Source: CAVTJL01 sp963752325 (GTDB lineage: Bacteria; Pseudomonadota; Alphaproteobacteria; Geminicoccales; Geminicoccaceae). Taken from it: a stretch of DNA of 64,000 nt. Every line of letters starts with the position of its first letter. Position 1 is the first letter of the stretch. The stretch lies in NCBI GenBank assembly GCA_963752325.1, contig CAVVXU010000010.1:620001-684000 (forward strand), written 5' to 3'. Below the pieces are notes generated by a model. It was not told where the DNA came from and ran no database searches. It worked only from the letters and a program-made list of their open reading frames with translations. Both the position numbers and the translations under genes were made by a program. Shown here in pieces: positions 19,244 through 29,530 of the stretch.

Positions 19244-19269
19244 ATCACATAAGTTTCTACTTATGTGAT
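19244..19269. promoter_or_regulatory. 26-bp perfect palindrome, likely ArsR operator
   Basis: ATCACATAAGT (19244-19254), a 4-base centre TTCT, and ACTTATGTGAT (19259-19269) form a perfect dyad ending three bases before the ATG of the ArsR-type gene. AT-rich palindromes of this form are typical operators of ArsR/SmtB regulators. Its place over the likely ribosome site and promoter end suggests autorepression. Confidence 0.75.
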
Positions 19270-19272
19270 CGC

Positions 19273-19587
19273 ATGATCGAGAACGACATCTTCCGGGCGC
19301 TGGCCGATCCGACACGGCGCGCGGTCTTCGAGAAGCTGGCGGCGGGCGGCATGAACGCCAGCGCCCTGCGCCGCGGCATGGCGATCAGCCAGCCCGCCAT
19401 GTCCCAGCATCTGGCCGTGCTGCGGCGTGCGGGGCTGGTCCGCGAGGAGAGACAAGGGCGCTTCGTGAACTACGAGGTCGACCCGGAAGGTCTCATGATG
19501 ATCGCGCAGTGGCTGGCGCGGTATCGCGCCTACTGGCCGGCCCGCATCGACGCCCTCAAGGCCCTGTTGAAGGACATGGACAGGTGA
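19273..19587 (+). CDS. ArsR-family winged-helix transcriptional regulator
   Basis: A 104-residue DNA-binding protein. IFRALADPTRRAVFEKLA opens the winged helix, MAISQPAMSQHLAVLRRAG is the recognition helix region (about residues 38-56) and LVREERQGRFVNYEVD the wing. There are no Cys metal ligands (the ELCVCDL metal motif of ArsR/SmtB is absent), so it belongs to the metal-independent group often paired with SRPBCC (AHSA1) proteins. Its stop overlaps the next gene start (GTGA), and just such a protein is encoded there. A 26-bp palindrome lies against its start codon and is the likely operator. No clear Shine-Dalgarno is seen, as the operator fills its place. Confidence 0.9.
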   Translation: MIENDIFRALADPTRRAVFEKLAAGGMNASALRRGMAISQPAMSQHLAVLRRAGLVREERQGRFVNYEVDPEGLMMIAQWLARYRAYWPARIDALKALLKDMDR

Positions 19588-19940
19588 GCAACGCAAGGAA
19601 CGGCGATCACACCAAGACGATCGTCCTGGAATACGAGCTCGACGAGCCACCACAAAAGGTCTGGCGCGCGGTGAGCTGCCCCGAGCTTCGCGAGGCATGG
19701 CTGCCGAAGGAGGCGCTGGCCCAACCCGAGGCGACCCATCTCGTGCCGGGGCAGGAGGTGCGCTATCGCATGCGCGACAGCGAGCCGCCCTTTTTCGAGA
19801 GTGCTGTGACGTTCCAGCTTTCGCCGACCGACAGCGGCGGCACCAGGCTCAGGATCATTCACCGGCTGGCGGACGCGAGGCTCGGCCGGCCGCCGATGGC
19901 CGCGAACGGCAACAGCCCGTCCTTGATGCTTGCGGCCTGA
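19584..19940 (+). CDS. SRPBCC (AHSA1/START-like) domain protein
   Basis: A 118-residue single-domain protein of the SRPBCC fold, which has a deep cavity for small hydrophobic ligands. Typical features are IVLEYELDEPPQKVWRAVS at the start (first strand and helix), ELREAWLP, the strands VPGQEVRYRMRD and SAVTFQLSPTDSGGTRLRI, and a C-terminal helix. Members are about 140-160 residues, so this one is a little short at the end. GTG 19584 overlaps the stop of the ArsR-type gene by four bases. ArsR-AHSA1 pairs are common in proteobacteria and presumably respond to the same ligand, but what it is cannot be told here. Confidence 0.85.
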   Translation: MSNARNGDHTKTIVLEYELDEPPQKVWRAVSCPELREAWLPKEALAQPEATHLVPGQEVRYRMRDSEPPFFESAVTFQLSPTDSGGTRLRIIHRLADARLGRPPMAANGNSPSLMLAA

Positions 19941-19984
19941 GGCAGCGCGCCGCCCCACCACCTCGCGGAGGTAGAGCCTCGCCT

Positions 19985-20608
19985 ATGGGTGAAGCCATGC
20001 AACTCGTCCCGATGGTCGTCGAGCAATCGAGCAGAGGCGAACGCTCCTTCGACATCTACTCGCGTCTTCTCCGCGAGCGGATCATCTTTCTGAATGGCGA
20101 GGTGAACGACACGGTGTCCGCGCTCGTCTGCGCGCAGCTGTTGTTCCTGGAGGCCGAGAACCCCGAAAAGCCGATCAGCCTTTACATCAACTCCCCGGGC
20201 GGCGTGATCACCAGCGGCCTCGCGATGTACGACACCATGCGCTACATCCGGGCACCCGTGCACACGCTGTGCATGGGCACCGCCCGCTCGATGGGCTCGT
20301 TCCTGCTGATGGCGGGCGAGCCCGGCCAGCGCGCGGCCCTGCCCAATGCGAGCCTGCACGTGCATCAGCCGCTGGGCGGCTTCCAGGGACAGGCCTCGGA
20401 CATCCTTATCCATGCCGAGGAGATCCAGCAGACCAAGCGGCGCATCACGCGCCTCTACGCCCAGCATTGCGGGCGCACCTATGAGGAGGTCGAGCGCACG
20501 CTCGATCGCGACCGCTTCATGACGGCGGATGAGGCCCTGGAATGGGGCCTCATCGATCGCATCGTGCATGTGAGGGAGGAGCGGCCGGGCGCGGGGGCGG
20601 AGGCATAG
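19985..20608 (+). CDS. clpP: ATP-dependent Clp protease proteolytic subunit
   Basis: Serine protease of 207 residues that forms the two-ring barrel of the Clp protease in the cytosol and works with ClpA or ClpX. Features in order: IYSRLLRERIIFLNGEVND, YINSPGGVITSGLAMYDTM (oxyanion Gly pair), CMGTARSMGSFLL with the catalytic Ser (about residue 101), LHVHQPLGGFQGQASDI with the catalytic His (about 126), and RDRFMTADEALEWGLID with the Asp (about 175). The GTARSMG version of the usual GQAASMG is slightly unusual, which suggests a second ClpP paralogue instead of the main one. No clpX or trigger-factor gene is next to it, which supports the same view. Confidence 0.92.
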   Translation: MGEAMQLVPMVVEQSSRGERSFDIYSRLLRERIIFLNGEVNDTVSALVCAQLLFLEAENPEKPISLYINSPGGVITSGLAMYDTMRYIRAPVHTLCMGTARSMGSFLLMAGEPGQRAALPNASLHVHQPLGGFQGQASDILIHAEEIQQTKRRITRLYAQHCGRTYEEVERTLDRDRFMTADEALEWGLIDRIVHVREERPGAGAEA

Positions 20609-20728
20609 CGGCGATCTGTATCGGCGCTCCCTGGCCGTACCCACGCCGAGATCCTGCGCGGCGCGGATACGGGCGCCTCCGCCCGAGCACGCTCGATCGT
20701 CCGGGCTCCTGCAGGGGCGTCGACCGCC

Positions 20729-21812
20729 TCAGCACCGCTCCTTCGCGAGTACCGCTGTGGCGAGGGGGATCAGCATCGGCTGAGGCGCCGCGGCCAGGAT
20801 CGCCGCCATGCCGGCCTCGACCCGATCGAGGAATGCGGCGGCGCGGGAATCATCCTGGCCGCCGTCGAGGTCGCGGGCCAGCGTCGGCAGCACGGAGGCG
20901 CGCGAGAAGGCAGCCCAGCCTTTGCCGAAGGCTGCAGCGTCGCCGTCCTTCTCGAAGCCTTCCCAGACCGGGTCCTCGCCCTGGAAGACCTCGGCATGCT
21001 CCAGCGCGAGGCCGCCGAAGCGGCCGTCGGCGAAGGGGGCCTCGATGTCAGCGAGGCTTCGGCCAACGGTGGGGATTACCATCCGGCGTAGCTCGTCCTG
21101 GCTCAGCCAACCGTCGCGGACGAGGCGCTCGAGCGTCGCGTAGATCGCCTGGACGACCGGGGTGTAGCCGAAGACCCCCTCGTCGGTGAGCGCCATCGTC
21201 AGGACGACGAGCCGTCCGCCGGGCCGCAGCTCGCGTCCACGATGGGTGAGGAAAGTGCGCCAGTCCTCTGCGGCGCGCTCGGCGAAAAGGGCGCGCGTCG
21301 GCGCGTCCCGGCTGAACGCCACCTGCACCTGATCCGGGATCGGGCCCGGGGCGGCGCTCAGCCACTGGACGGCCCAGGAGCTCCAGCCCAGCGTCACGCT
21401 CCCCGAGGGCAGAATTCTGCTCGTAGAAGGAGCGCCCCATCGCCGAGGCGAACGTTGCGGGATCGGCGCGCAGATAGCTCTTCTCGCTCGTGGCGAGGGT
21501 CCGGAACAGCGAGGAAAAATCGTTGTCCGGCAAGTCGGTGTGGACGACCGAGATCTCGTGGTCCGGCGCCGTCCGCGCCCGCAGAGCGCGGATCGCGGCG
21601 CCGATCGGTGCAAGCGAGTTGGCACCCTGGGAGGAGCCGTAGTCGGCGATGAGGATGGGCTCGGAGGCTGCGGGCAGATCGGCCGAACCGGCCGCGCGCT
21701 CGAGCAGCGCTGCCGGCCGCATCGATCCCGCCGCCTGCACGAAGGAGCTGCGATTGTAGGCGCCGTGGCCCTCCATCGGGGCCGAACCGGAATGGGCCCG
21801 CGTCTCCGACAT
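20729..21812 (-). pseudogene. SAM-dependent carboxyl methyltransferase (SABATH/Methyltransf_7-like), one frameshift
   Basis: About 360 codons in two frames. The first (from ATG 21812) has the family start GAYNRSSFVQAAGSMRPAALL, the SAM-binding IADYGSSQGANSLAPIG and SVVHTDLPDNDFSSLF. The second has LPSGSVTLGWSSWAVQWL, FLTHRGRELRPGGRLVVLTM, IPTVGRSLADIEAPF and a C-terminal helix bundle. Plants use this family to methylate salicylate or indole-3-acetate; bacterial members methylate small carboxylic acids of unknown identity. The shift is one extra A near 21415, within AGAATT, with strong homology right up to both sides, so sequence error is likely. The gene is divergent from katE (about 250 bases between starts). 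Confidence 0.75.
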
Positions 21813-22063
21813 GTCGTCTCTGTCCCTCAGGTGCCTGCGGCCGCTTCCGCAAGAGCATGCGAGGCGGCGAGGCAGGATGTCAAATGGCCCGCTCTGCGAC
21901 CAGCGCCCGAGTGTCGGCTGCCACGGCCTGCCGACATCCGATCTCTTTGATCGCGGCGCGGAACGGACGCGTCCGCATCTCGTTCCCTTGCCAACGCGCG
22001 CTTGCTTGGACGGCCCGACCGACGGGATGGCGAGCAGGTTCAGCCACCATCAGGAGATCACGC

Positions 22064-24172
<2,109 letters not shown>

Positions 24173-24383
24173 CCTGACGCTCTGACTTCGTGGACCCTGC
24201 GTCCCCTCATGCGGCTATTCCGAGCGTGACGGGGCAGTAGCGAAGGGGATCGGGGTCCACGAGGCTGACGGCTGCAGCGCGGCCTTGCTGGCCGGTGCGC
24301 CTTCGCCAGCGCTCCCGCTCTGGCGATGCTGGCTTGCGGCTGATAGACCGTGAGAGCTGTACCGCAGCCGCCGGGAGGGTTGC

Positions 24384-24815
24384 ATGGGGCCGTCGATCAC
24401 TCGCCGCAGCGTCGTCGTCGCTGGTGCCAGCGCTGTGGCCCTGGCTTCCGGCCTCGCGCGGCCGGCCGGGGCACAGCAGACCATCACGGTCGATCAGTTC
24501 CGTGCCCTTTCCGCACGGCTCACCGGCGCTGCCGTCTCCAATCTCGACGCGACGACGGCCGGCAAGCTTTTGAATGGCTTCTTGTCGATGGGGCGGGGAG
24601 CCGGCCTGGCGCAGCTGGCCGCCGGTCCATCGGCCGGCACCGGGAAGCTCGCCGACGACATAGTCGCCGCCTGGTATTCGGGCACCTACGACACCCCAGC
24701 AGGCCCGGCCGTGGCGGGCTTCACCGACGCGCTGTTGTGGAACGCCCTCGACTTCACCAAGCCGCCCGGCGTCTGCGGCGGCGAGACCGGATACTGGGCG
24801 GATCCGCCCTACTGA
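24384..24815 (+). CDS. Small subunit of a Tat-exported FAD (sugar/alcohol) dehydrogenase
   Basis: A 143-residue protein with a twin-arginine signal peptide (SITRRSVVVAGASAVALASG). The mature part (ITVDQFRALSARLTG, FLSMG, LADDIVAAWYSGTY, ALLWNALDFTKPPGVCGGETG, YWADPP) matches the small subunit of fructose/sorbitol/glucose dehydrogenases. In those complexes it helps fold and export the large flavoprotein, which lacks its own signal, through the Tat system. The large subunit follows 16 bases downstream (24832-26448), and the pair surely forms one enzyme at the periplasmic face. The third subunit of known complexes, a multi-haem cytochrome c, is not present in the next positions. Confidence 0.88.
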   Translation: MGPSITRRSVVVAGASAVALASGLARPAGAQQTITVDQFRALSARLTGAAVSNLDATTAGKLLNGFLSMGRGAGLAQLAAGPSAGTGKLADDIVAAWYSGTYDTPAGPAVAGFTDALLWNALDFTKPPGVCGGETGYWADPPY

Positions 24816-24831
24816 CGGGCCCTTTTCCATC

Positions 24832-26448
24832 ATGGCCGATATCGAAGCGGACGTGATCATCGTCGGATCGGGCATTGCCGGCGCGTTGCTCGCCGCAGGG
24901 CTGGCCGAGGCGGGGGTCAAGGTCGCCATCCTCGAGGCGGGCGCACCGGTCGATCGGGCCGAGGCGACGCAGCTCTTCTGGGACGCGGCGATCAAGGTGC
25001 CCGAATGCCCCTATCCGCCGAGCCCCGAGGCTGATCACCCGATCGGCAATGATCCGGGCCACTGGTACCGGCAGGTCGGGCCGGACATGTTCAAGAGCAC
25101 CTCCATCAAGGTGGTGGGCGGCACGACCTGGCACTGGCTCGGCACCTGCCTGCGCCTGCTTCCGAACGACTTTCGCCTGCGCACCGCCCATGGCCGCGGC
25201 GTCGACTGGCCGATCGCCTATGCCGACCTCGAGCCCTTCTATGGTCAGGCCGAGGGCGCGATCGGCGTGTCGGGCGATTCGGCCGAGACGCTGGGCTCGC
25301 CCCGCTCCACCGACTATCCGATGGCGGCCATCCCGCCAACCTTCCTGGACAAGGCTTTCGCGGGGGCGCTCGCCGGCACCCGCTACGAGGTTCGGGCGAC
25401 ACCGCAGGGCCGAAACGCAACCTATCGCGATGACAGGCCCGGCTGCTGCGGCAACGCCAGCTGCATCCCCATCTGCCCTATCCAGGCCAAGTACGACGCG
25501 ACGGTGCACCTGTCCCGAGCAGAGAAAAAAGGTGCGGCCATCCATGCGCAGACGACGGCCACAAGGGTCGAGGTGGGTCCCGACGAGCGCATCACCGCCA
25601 TCCGCTTCAAGCGCTGGGACGGCAGCGAGGGCATCGCTTCCGGCAAGGCCTTTGTCCTGGCCGCCCACGCGATCGAGATCCCGAGGCTTCTGCTGAATTC
25701 CCGCACGGCGGCGAGACCGAGCGGCGTGGCCAACGGCTCCGACCAGGTCGGCCGCAACCTCATGGATCACCCGACGCAGCTGAGCTGGGCGCTGGCAGCG
25801 AAGCCCGTGTGGCCCTACCGCGGACCGCTGTCGACCTCCGGCATCGAGAACCTGCGCGACGGCCCGTTCCGCAAGGACCGGCCCGCCTTCCGCATCGAGA
25901 TCGGCAATGACGGGTGGTCGTGGCCTACGGGCGCGCCGATGAGCACGGCGGCTGAGCTGGCGCGCCAGGGCATCCGCGGCAAGGCCCTGGACGATGCCCT
26001 GCGAACGCAGGCATCCCGCCACATCCGCCTCGCCTCGCTGGTCGAGGAGCTGCCCGACCCGGAGAACCGCGTCACCCTCGACCCGCAGGAGGTGGACGCC
26101 TACGGCGTGCCGCTGCCGCGCATCGCCTATCGCCTGGACGCCTATGTGAAGGACGGCCTTGCCGCCGCGCGCGACGCGCATGCGGACATTTTCAAAGAGC
26201 TCGGCGCCAGCGAGATCCAGCATGACGATGCCGCGCAAGGTGCCGGACACATCATCGGCACCGCCCGGATGGGCAGCGAGGCGACGAGCTCGGTGGTCGA
26301 CGCCAACCTCCGCAGCCACGACCACCCCAATCTTTTCATCCTGGGCTCGGCCGTCTTCCCGACCTCGGCTGCGGCCAATCCCACGCTGACGATCGCGGCG
26401 CTGAGCCTGCGCGCCGTGGATCCGGTGAAGGCGACGCTGAGGGAGTGA
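24832..26448 (+). CDS. FAD-dependent GMC dehydrogenase, large subunit with Fe-S-type cysteines
   Basis: Periplasmic dehydrogenase of 538 residues that oxidises a sugar or polyol and passes the electrons on. The N-terminus binds FAD (VIIVGSGIAGALLAAGLAEAG, then ILEAG). VVGGTTWHWLGTCLR is the second FAD motif. CCGNASCIPICPIQAKYD (about residues 204-221) matches the three-cysteine 3Fe-4S motif of Burkholderia-type FAD glucose dehydrogenase. The C-terminus has AAQGAGHIIGTARMG and SAAANPTLTIAALSLR with the His and Asn of GMC catalysis. It has no signal peptide, so it must be exported with the Tat-tagged small subunit 16 bases upstream. No cytochrome subunit follows. The actual substrate is not determinable from sequence. 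Confidence 0.9.
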   Translation: MADIEADVIIVGSGIAGALLAAGLAEAGVKVAILEAGAPVDRAEATQLFWDAAIKVPECPYPPSPEADHPIGNDPGHWYRQVGPDMFKSTSIKVVGGTTWHWLGTCLRLLPNDFRLRTAHGRGVDWPIAYADLEPFYGQAEGAIGVSGDSAETLGSPRSTDYPMAAIPPTFLDKAFAGALAGTRYEVRATPQGRNATYRDDRPGCCGNASCIPICPIQAKYDATVHLSRAEKKGAAIHAQTTATRVEVGPDERITAIRFKRWDGSEGIASGKAFVLAAHAIEIPRLLLNSRTAARPSGVANGSDQVGRNLMDHPTQLSWALAAKPVWPYRGPLSTSGIENLRDGPFRKDRPAFRIEIGNDGWSWPTGAPMSTAAELARQGIRGKALDDALRTQASRHIRLASLVEELPDPENRVTLDPQEVDAYGVPLPRIAYRLDAYVKDGLAAARDAHADIFKELGASEIQHDDAAQGAGHIIGTARMGSEATSSVVDANLRSHDHPNLFILGSAVFPTSAAANPTLTIAALSLRAVDPVKATLRE

Positions 26449-26473
26449 GCCGTGAGAGCAGGTCGCCGAAGCG

Positions 26474-26505
26474 CCCCCCCTCTACGCCCCCCCCCCGGGT
26501 CCCCC
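26474..26505. repeat. C-rich tract with C7, C10 and C5 runs
   Basis: Runs of seven (26474-26480), ten (26487-26496) and five (26501-26505) C lie between the convergent ends of the dehydrogenase and TetR genes. It is outside both reading frames. Such runs are prone to length errors in sequencing and to slippage. Confidence 0.7.
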
Positions 26506-26516
26506 GACGACCGGCT

Positions 26517-27131
26517 TCAACGTCCCCGGCGGATCACGTCTTCGACGACCTCGCGGATCGGCCCCAGGTCGAGGCCGGGCGACGAGTCCTCGGGCCCGAG
26601 GCTCTCGGCCAGCGGGTCCATGCCGAAGAGTGCCCGAAGCAGCCGCGGATAGAGCAGCCGGCCCAGGAGCTGCCGCGCCGCCTCGGCGGCGGCCGATGCC
26701 GAGAGGTCGAGGCGGGCCTCGAGATGGTCGCCGAGCCGTCTCTCGACCTCGGTGAACATCACGTCGACATGCCGTGCGGCCCCCTCGGGGAACCTCGCGG
26801 TCTCGGCCAGGCTCACGCGGCACATCTGGATCGAGGCTCGATAGAGCAGGGTCTCGAGATAGCGGCCGCAGAACAGCGTGAGCGCCTCGGTGGGATCGTC
26901 GGCGTAGTCGGCGGGCGTCCTGAGCCGGCTCAGGAAAAGCCCCCGCACCAGCTCGATCACCGCGAGGTACAGCTTCTCCTTGCTCTCGAAGTGCGCGTAG
27001 AGGGACCGCTTCGAGGTCTCGGCACGGGCTGCAACCACGTCCATCGACGCCCGCTCGAAACCCGTCTCGAGGAACACGTCCTTCGCCACCCAGAGGATGT
27101 GCTCGCGCAGCGCGTCGCCTCGCCTCGCCAT
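26517..27131 (-). CDS. TetR-family transcriptional regulator
   Basis: A 204-residue repressor-type protein. The N-terminal helix-turn-helix is clear: ILWVAKDVFLETGFERASMD, then VVAARAETSKRSLYAHFESK (recognition helix about residues 36-48) and EKLYLAVIELV. The C-terminal ligand-binding part is all-helical with an LETLLYRASIQMCRVSL segment, as in the AefR-like C-terminal domain group. It is divergent from an NmrA-type oxidoreductase gene; a well-formed 21-bp dyad lies between the two starts (27171-27191). The likely arrangement is that it represses that gene and perhaps itself until a small molecule binds. Confidence 0.92.
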   Translation of the reverse strand: MARRGDALREHILWVAKDVFLETGFERASMDVVAARAETSKRSLYAHFESKEKLYLAVIELVRGLFLSRLRTPADYADDPTEALTLFCGRYLETLLYRASIQMCRVSLAETARFPEGAARHVDVMFTEVERRLGDHLEARLDLSASAAAEAARQLLGRLLYPRLLRALFGMDPLAESLGPEDSSPGLDLGPIREVVEDVIRRGR

Positions 27132-27170
27132 CCCGGATCGCCGCCTATCTCAGCCAGCTTGACGGAGAAG

Positions 27171-27191
27171 TAAACGGTACGGTATAGTTTA
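27171..27191. promoter_or_regulatory. Likely TetR operator, 21-bp dyad
   Basis: The site has the form TAAAC-NN-TAC-N-GTA-NN-GTTTA, with 16 of 20 arm positions in perfect symmetry. It is 40 bases from the TetR start and 30 from the NmrA-type gene start. AT-rich dyads of this size between a TetR gene and a divergent target are the usual operators. Confidence 0.75.
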
Positions 27192-27220
27192 TCACATCGT
27201 TCCGCGGCGGATCGGATGCC

Positions 27221-28105
27221 ATGATCGTCGTCACCACGCCCACGGGTACCATCGGCCGGCAGGTCCTCGCCCATCTCCTCGACGGCGGAGAGCCCGTCCG
27301 CGTCATCGCCCGCGACCCTTCCCGTCTTCCCTCGGAAGTGCGCGGGCGCGTCGAGGTCGTCGAGGGCTCGCACGGCGACGCCGATGTCGTCAACCGCGCC
27401 TTCGCCGGCGCCGATTCCGTGTTCTGGGTCGCGCCGCCGAACCATCGAGCGCCGAGCATGGAGTCCGTCTATCTGGATTTCGCCCGGCCTGCCTGCGCCG
27501 CGATCAGAAGCCATGGCGTGAAGCGGGTGGTGGCCGTGTCGGCCCTCGGTCGTGGCGTGACGGAGAACGCCGGGCTGGTCTCCGCCTCGCACGCGATGGA
27601 CGACCTGATCGCCGGCACCGGCGTGGCCTACCGGGCGCTGGCACTGCCCTCCTTCATGGACAACATGCTCCGCCAGGTGGAGACGATCCGCAGCCAGGGT
27701 GTCTTCTTCTGGCCGGGCGCCGGTGATCGCAGACACCCCCTTTGCGCCACCCGTGACATCGCTGCCGTGGCGGCGCGGCTGCTGCTCGATCATGCCTGGA
27801 GCGGGCGGGCCGACGTCCCGCTGCTGGGCCCCGAGGATCTCTCCCTCAACGAGATGGCGGCGATCATGTCGGACGTGCCGGGTAAGCCGGTGCGCTTCCA
27901 GCAGGTCCCCGACGACGCGTTCAAGGCACAGCTGCTCGAGCGCGGCATGTCGGAGGCGATGGCGCAGGGCATGCTCGACATGATGGTGGCGAAGGAGAAT
28001 GGCCTCGACGAGGCAGAGCCGCGCACGCCCGAGGCCGCGACGCCCACGAGCTTTCGCCAGTGGTGCCTGGAGGTGCTGAGGCCGGCGGTGCTGGGCCAGC
28101 CGTGA
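27221..28105 (+). CDS. NmrA-like NAD(P)-binding oxidoreductase
   Basis: A 294-residue Rossmann-fold protein of the atypical short-chain dehydrogenase / NmrA branch, like bacterial QorB-type quinone oxidoreductases. The start IVVTTPTGTIGRQVLAHLL carries the glycine-rich nucleotide-binding loop, VIARDP follows the second strand, and VVEGSHGD, SVFWVAPPN and VKRVVAVSALG mark the next strands. The Tyr-x-x-x-Lys catalytic pair of true SDRs is absent, as is usual here. It is divergent from the TetR gene with an operator between, so it is probably induced by a toxic compound (a quinone or electrophile) sensed by TetR. That function is inferred. Confidence 0.88.
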   Translation: MIVVTTPTGTIGRQVLAHLLDGGEPVRVIARDPSRLPSEVRGRVEVVEGSHGDADVVNRAFAGADSVFWVAPPNHRAPSMESVYLDFARPACAAIRSHGVKRVVAVSALGRGVTENAGLVSASHAMDDLIAGTGVAYRALALPSFMDNMLRQVETIRSQGVFFWPGAGDRRHPLCATRDIAAVAARLLLDHAWSGRADVPLLGPEDLSLNEMAAIMSDVPGKPVRFQQVPDDAFKAQLLERGMSEAMAQGMLDMMVAKENGLDEAEPRTPEAATPTSFRQWCLEVLRPAVLGQP

Positions 28106-28316
28106 GCAGACGCGATACGTCACGTGCAAGTGCTCGACCGTTTCACCGGCGATTGGCTTGGCGGCGACGTCGCCTCCAGGCGCAGCTGGCCCCGACAACG
28201 CGGCGCTTGGCCGCCCGACGCCCCGCCGGCGCTTGCCATCCCGTCCCCTCTCGTCTAGCTGGAGGCGGCGCCGGTCGGCGCACACGTCCGTCAGCTCACG
28301 AGGTCACAGCAGGTCG

Positions 28317-28604
28317 ATGCAGGCACGTATCTACCAGCCGGCCAAGCCGGCCGTCTCGTCGGGCCGGTTCAAGACCCGGTTCTGGATGGTCGAGTTCGAG
28401 CCGCGCTCGCCGCTGCGGGTCGACCGGCTGATCGGCTGGGCGGGCTCGGACGATACCGACCGCCAGCTCAGCCTGCGCTTCGACACCAAGGACGAGGCCA
28501 TCGCCTACTGCGAGCGGCGCGGCATCGACTATGTCGTGACGGAGCCGCACAAGCGCGTCGTCCGCCCGAAGGCCTACGCCGACAACTTCACCGGGCGCGG
28601 CTGA
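28317..28604 (+). CDS. NDUFS4-like (ETC complex I subunit) protein
   Basis: A 95-residue protein matching the 18-kDa NDUFS4 accessory subunit of respiratory complex I: ARIYQPAKPAVSSGRFKT, FWMVEFEP, LIGWAGSDDTDRQLSLRFD, DEAIAYCERRGIDYVV and AYADNFTGRG. Alphaproteobacteria share this subunit with mitochondria, where it helps hold the NADH-binding arm. The start has no strong ribosome site (GGTCG only), but homology begins at this ATG. It lies 22 bases before the NodI-type ATPase gene, with no functional link evident. In many alphaproteobacteria too it stands away from the nuo operon. Confidence 0.92.
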   Translation: MQARIYQPAKPAVSSGRFKTRFWMVEFEPRSPLRVDRLIGWAGSDDTDRQLSLRFDTKDEAIAYCERRGIDYVVTEPHKRVVRPKAYADNFTGRG

Positions 28605-28626
28605 GGCCGGCAGCAGGGACGAAGCC

Positions 28627-29526
28627 TTGAGCGGGCCTGCCATCGAGGCCCGGGCGCTCCACAAGCGCTACGGCGCCGCTCATGCCGTGCGCGGCATCTC
28701 CTTCGGCATCGAGGCCGCGAGCTGCGTCGGGCTGCTGGGCCCCAACGGCGCCGGCAAGACGACGACGATGCGCATGATCATGGGCCTCGCCAAGCCCTCG
28801 GAGGGCACGCTCAGCGTCTTCGGGACGGCCGTCGAGCGCCTCGGGCGCGCCGAGCGGGCGCGCATCGGCCTCGTGCCGCAGGAGGACAATCTCGACCCCG
28901 ACCTCTCGGTGCGGCGCAACCTCGAGGTCTACGGCCTCTATTTCGCGCTGCCGGCAGCACTGGTGCACGAGCGCATCGACCGCCTGCTGGCCTTCGTGCA
29001 GCTGAGCGAGAAGGCGGACGCGCGCGTCAACCAGCTCTCGGGCGGCATGAAGCGCCGCCTCGTCATCGCCCGCGCGCTGATCGCCGAGCCGGAGCTCTTG
29101 ATCCTCGACGAGCCCACGACCGGGCTCGACCCGCAGGCCCGCGTCGTCATCTGGCAGCTGCTGCGCACGCTCAAGAGCCAGGGCAAGACGCTGCTCCTGA
29201 CGACCCACTACATGGATGAGGCGCAGCGCCTGTGCGATCGCATCGTCCTGATCGACGGCGGGCGGATCCTCGACGAGGGCACGCCCGAGGAGCTGATCGG
29301 CCGCCACGTCAAGGGCGAGGTGGTCGAGGTGAAGAAGCCCCTGCCCCCTGCCCTCGAGGATGCGACGCTGACGCGGGACGATATTGGCGATGCCGTGCTC
29401 TTCTACACGACCAGTGCTGCCCAGGTGATCGCCCACCTGCCGGAGGACACGGTCTATATCCATCGCCCGGCGAACCTCGAGGACGCGTTCCTCCGGCTCA
29501 CCGGCCGTGCGCTGCGCGAGGCCTGA
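28627..29526 (+). CDS. ABC exporter ATP-binding protein (NodI/DrrA type)
   Basis: A 299-residue ATPase that powers an ABC-2 exporter in the inner membrane. Walker A is GPNGAGKTTT (about residue 38), the Q-loop VPQEDNL, the signature NQLSGGMKRRL, Walker B LLILDEPTTGLD, and the switch His in LTTHYMDEA. The C-terminal 70 residues match the NodI/DrrA extension. TTG 28627 seems the start. The permease starts four bases past its stop (29531). Together they resemble NodI-NodJ, which export lipo-oligosaccharide in rhizobia, but general multidrug or polysaccharide exporters of many bacteria look the same. No nod genes are in the window. Confidence 0.9.
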   Translation: MSGPAIEARALHKRYGAAHAVRGISFGIEAASCVGLLGPNGAGKTTTMRMIMGLAKPSEGTLSVFGTAVERLGRAERARIGLVPQEDNLDPDLSVRRNLEVYGLYFALPAALVHERIDRLLAFVQLSEKADARVNQLSGGMKRRLVIARALIAEPELLILDEPTTGLDPQARVVIWQLLRTLKSQGKTLLLTTHYMDEAQRLCDRIVLIDGGRILDEGTPEELIGRHVKGEVVEVKKPLPPALEDATLTRDDIGDAVLFYTTSAAQVIAHLPEDTVYIHRPANLEDAFLRLTGRALREA

Positions 29527-29530
29527 GCCG

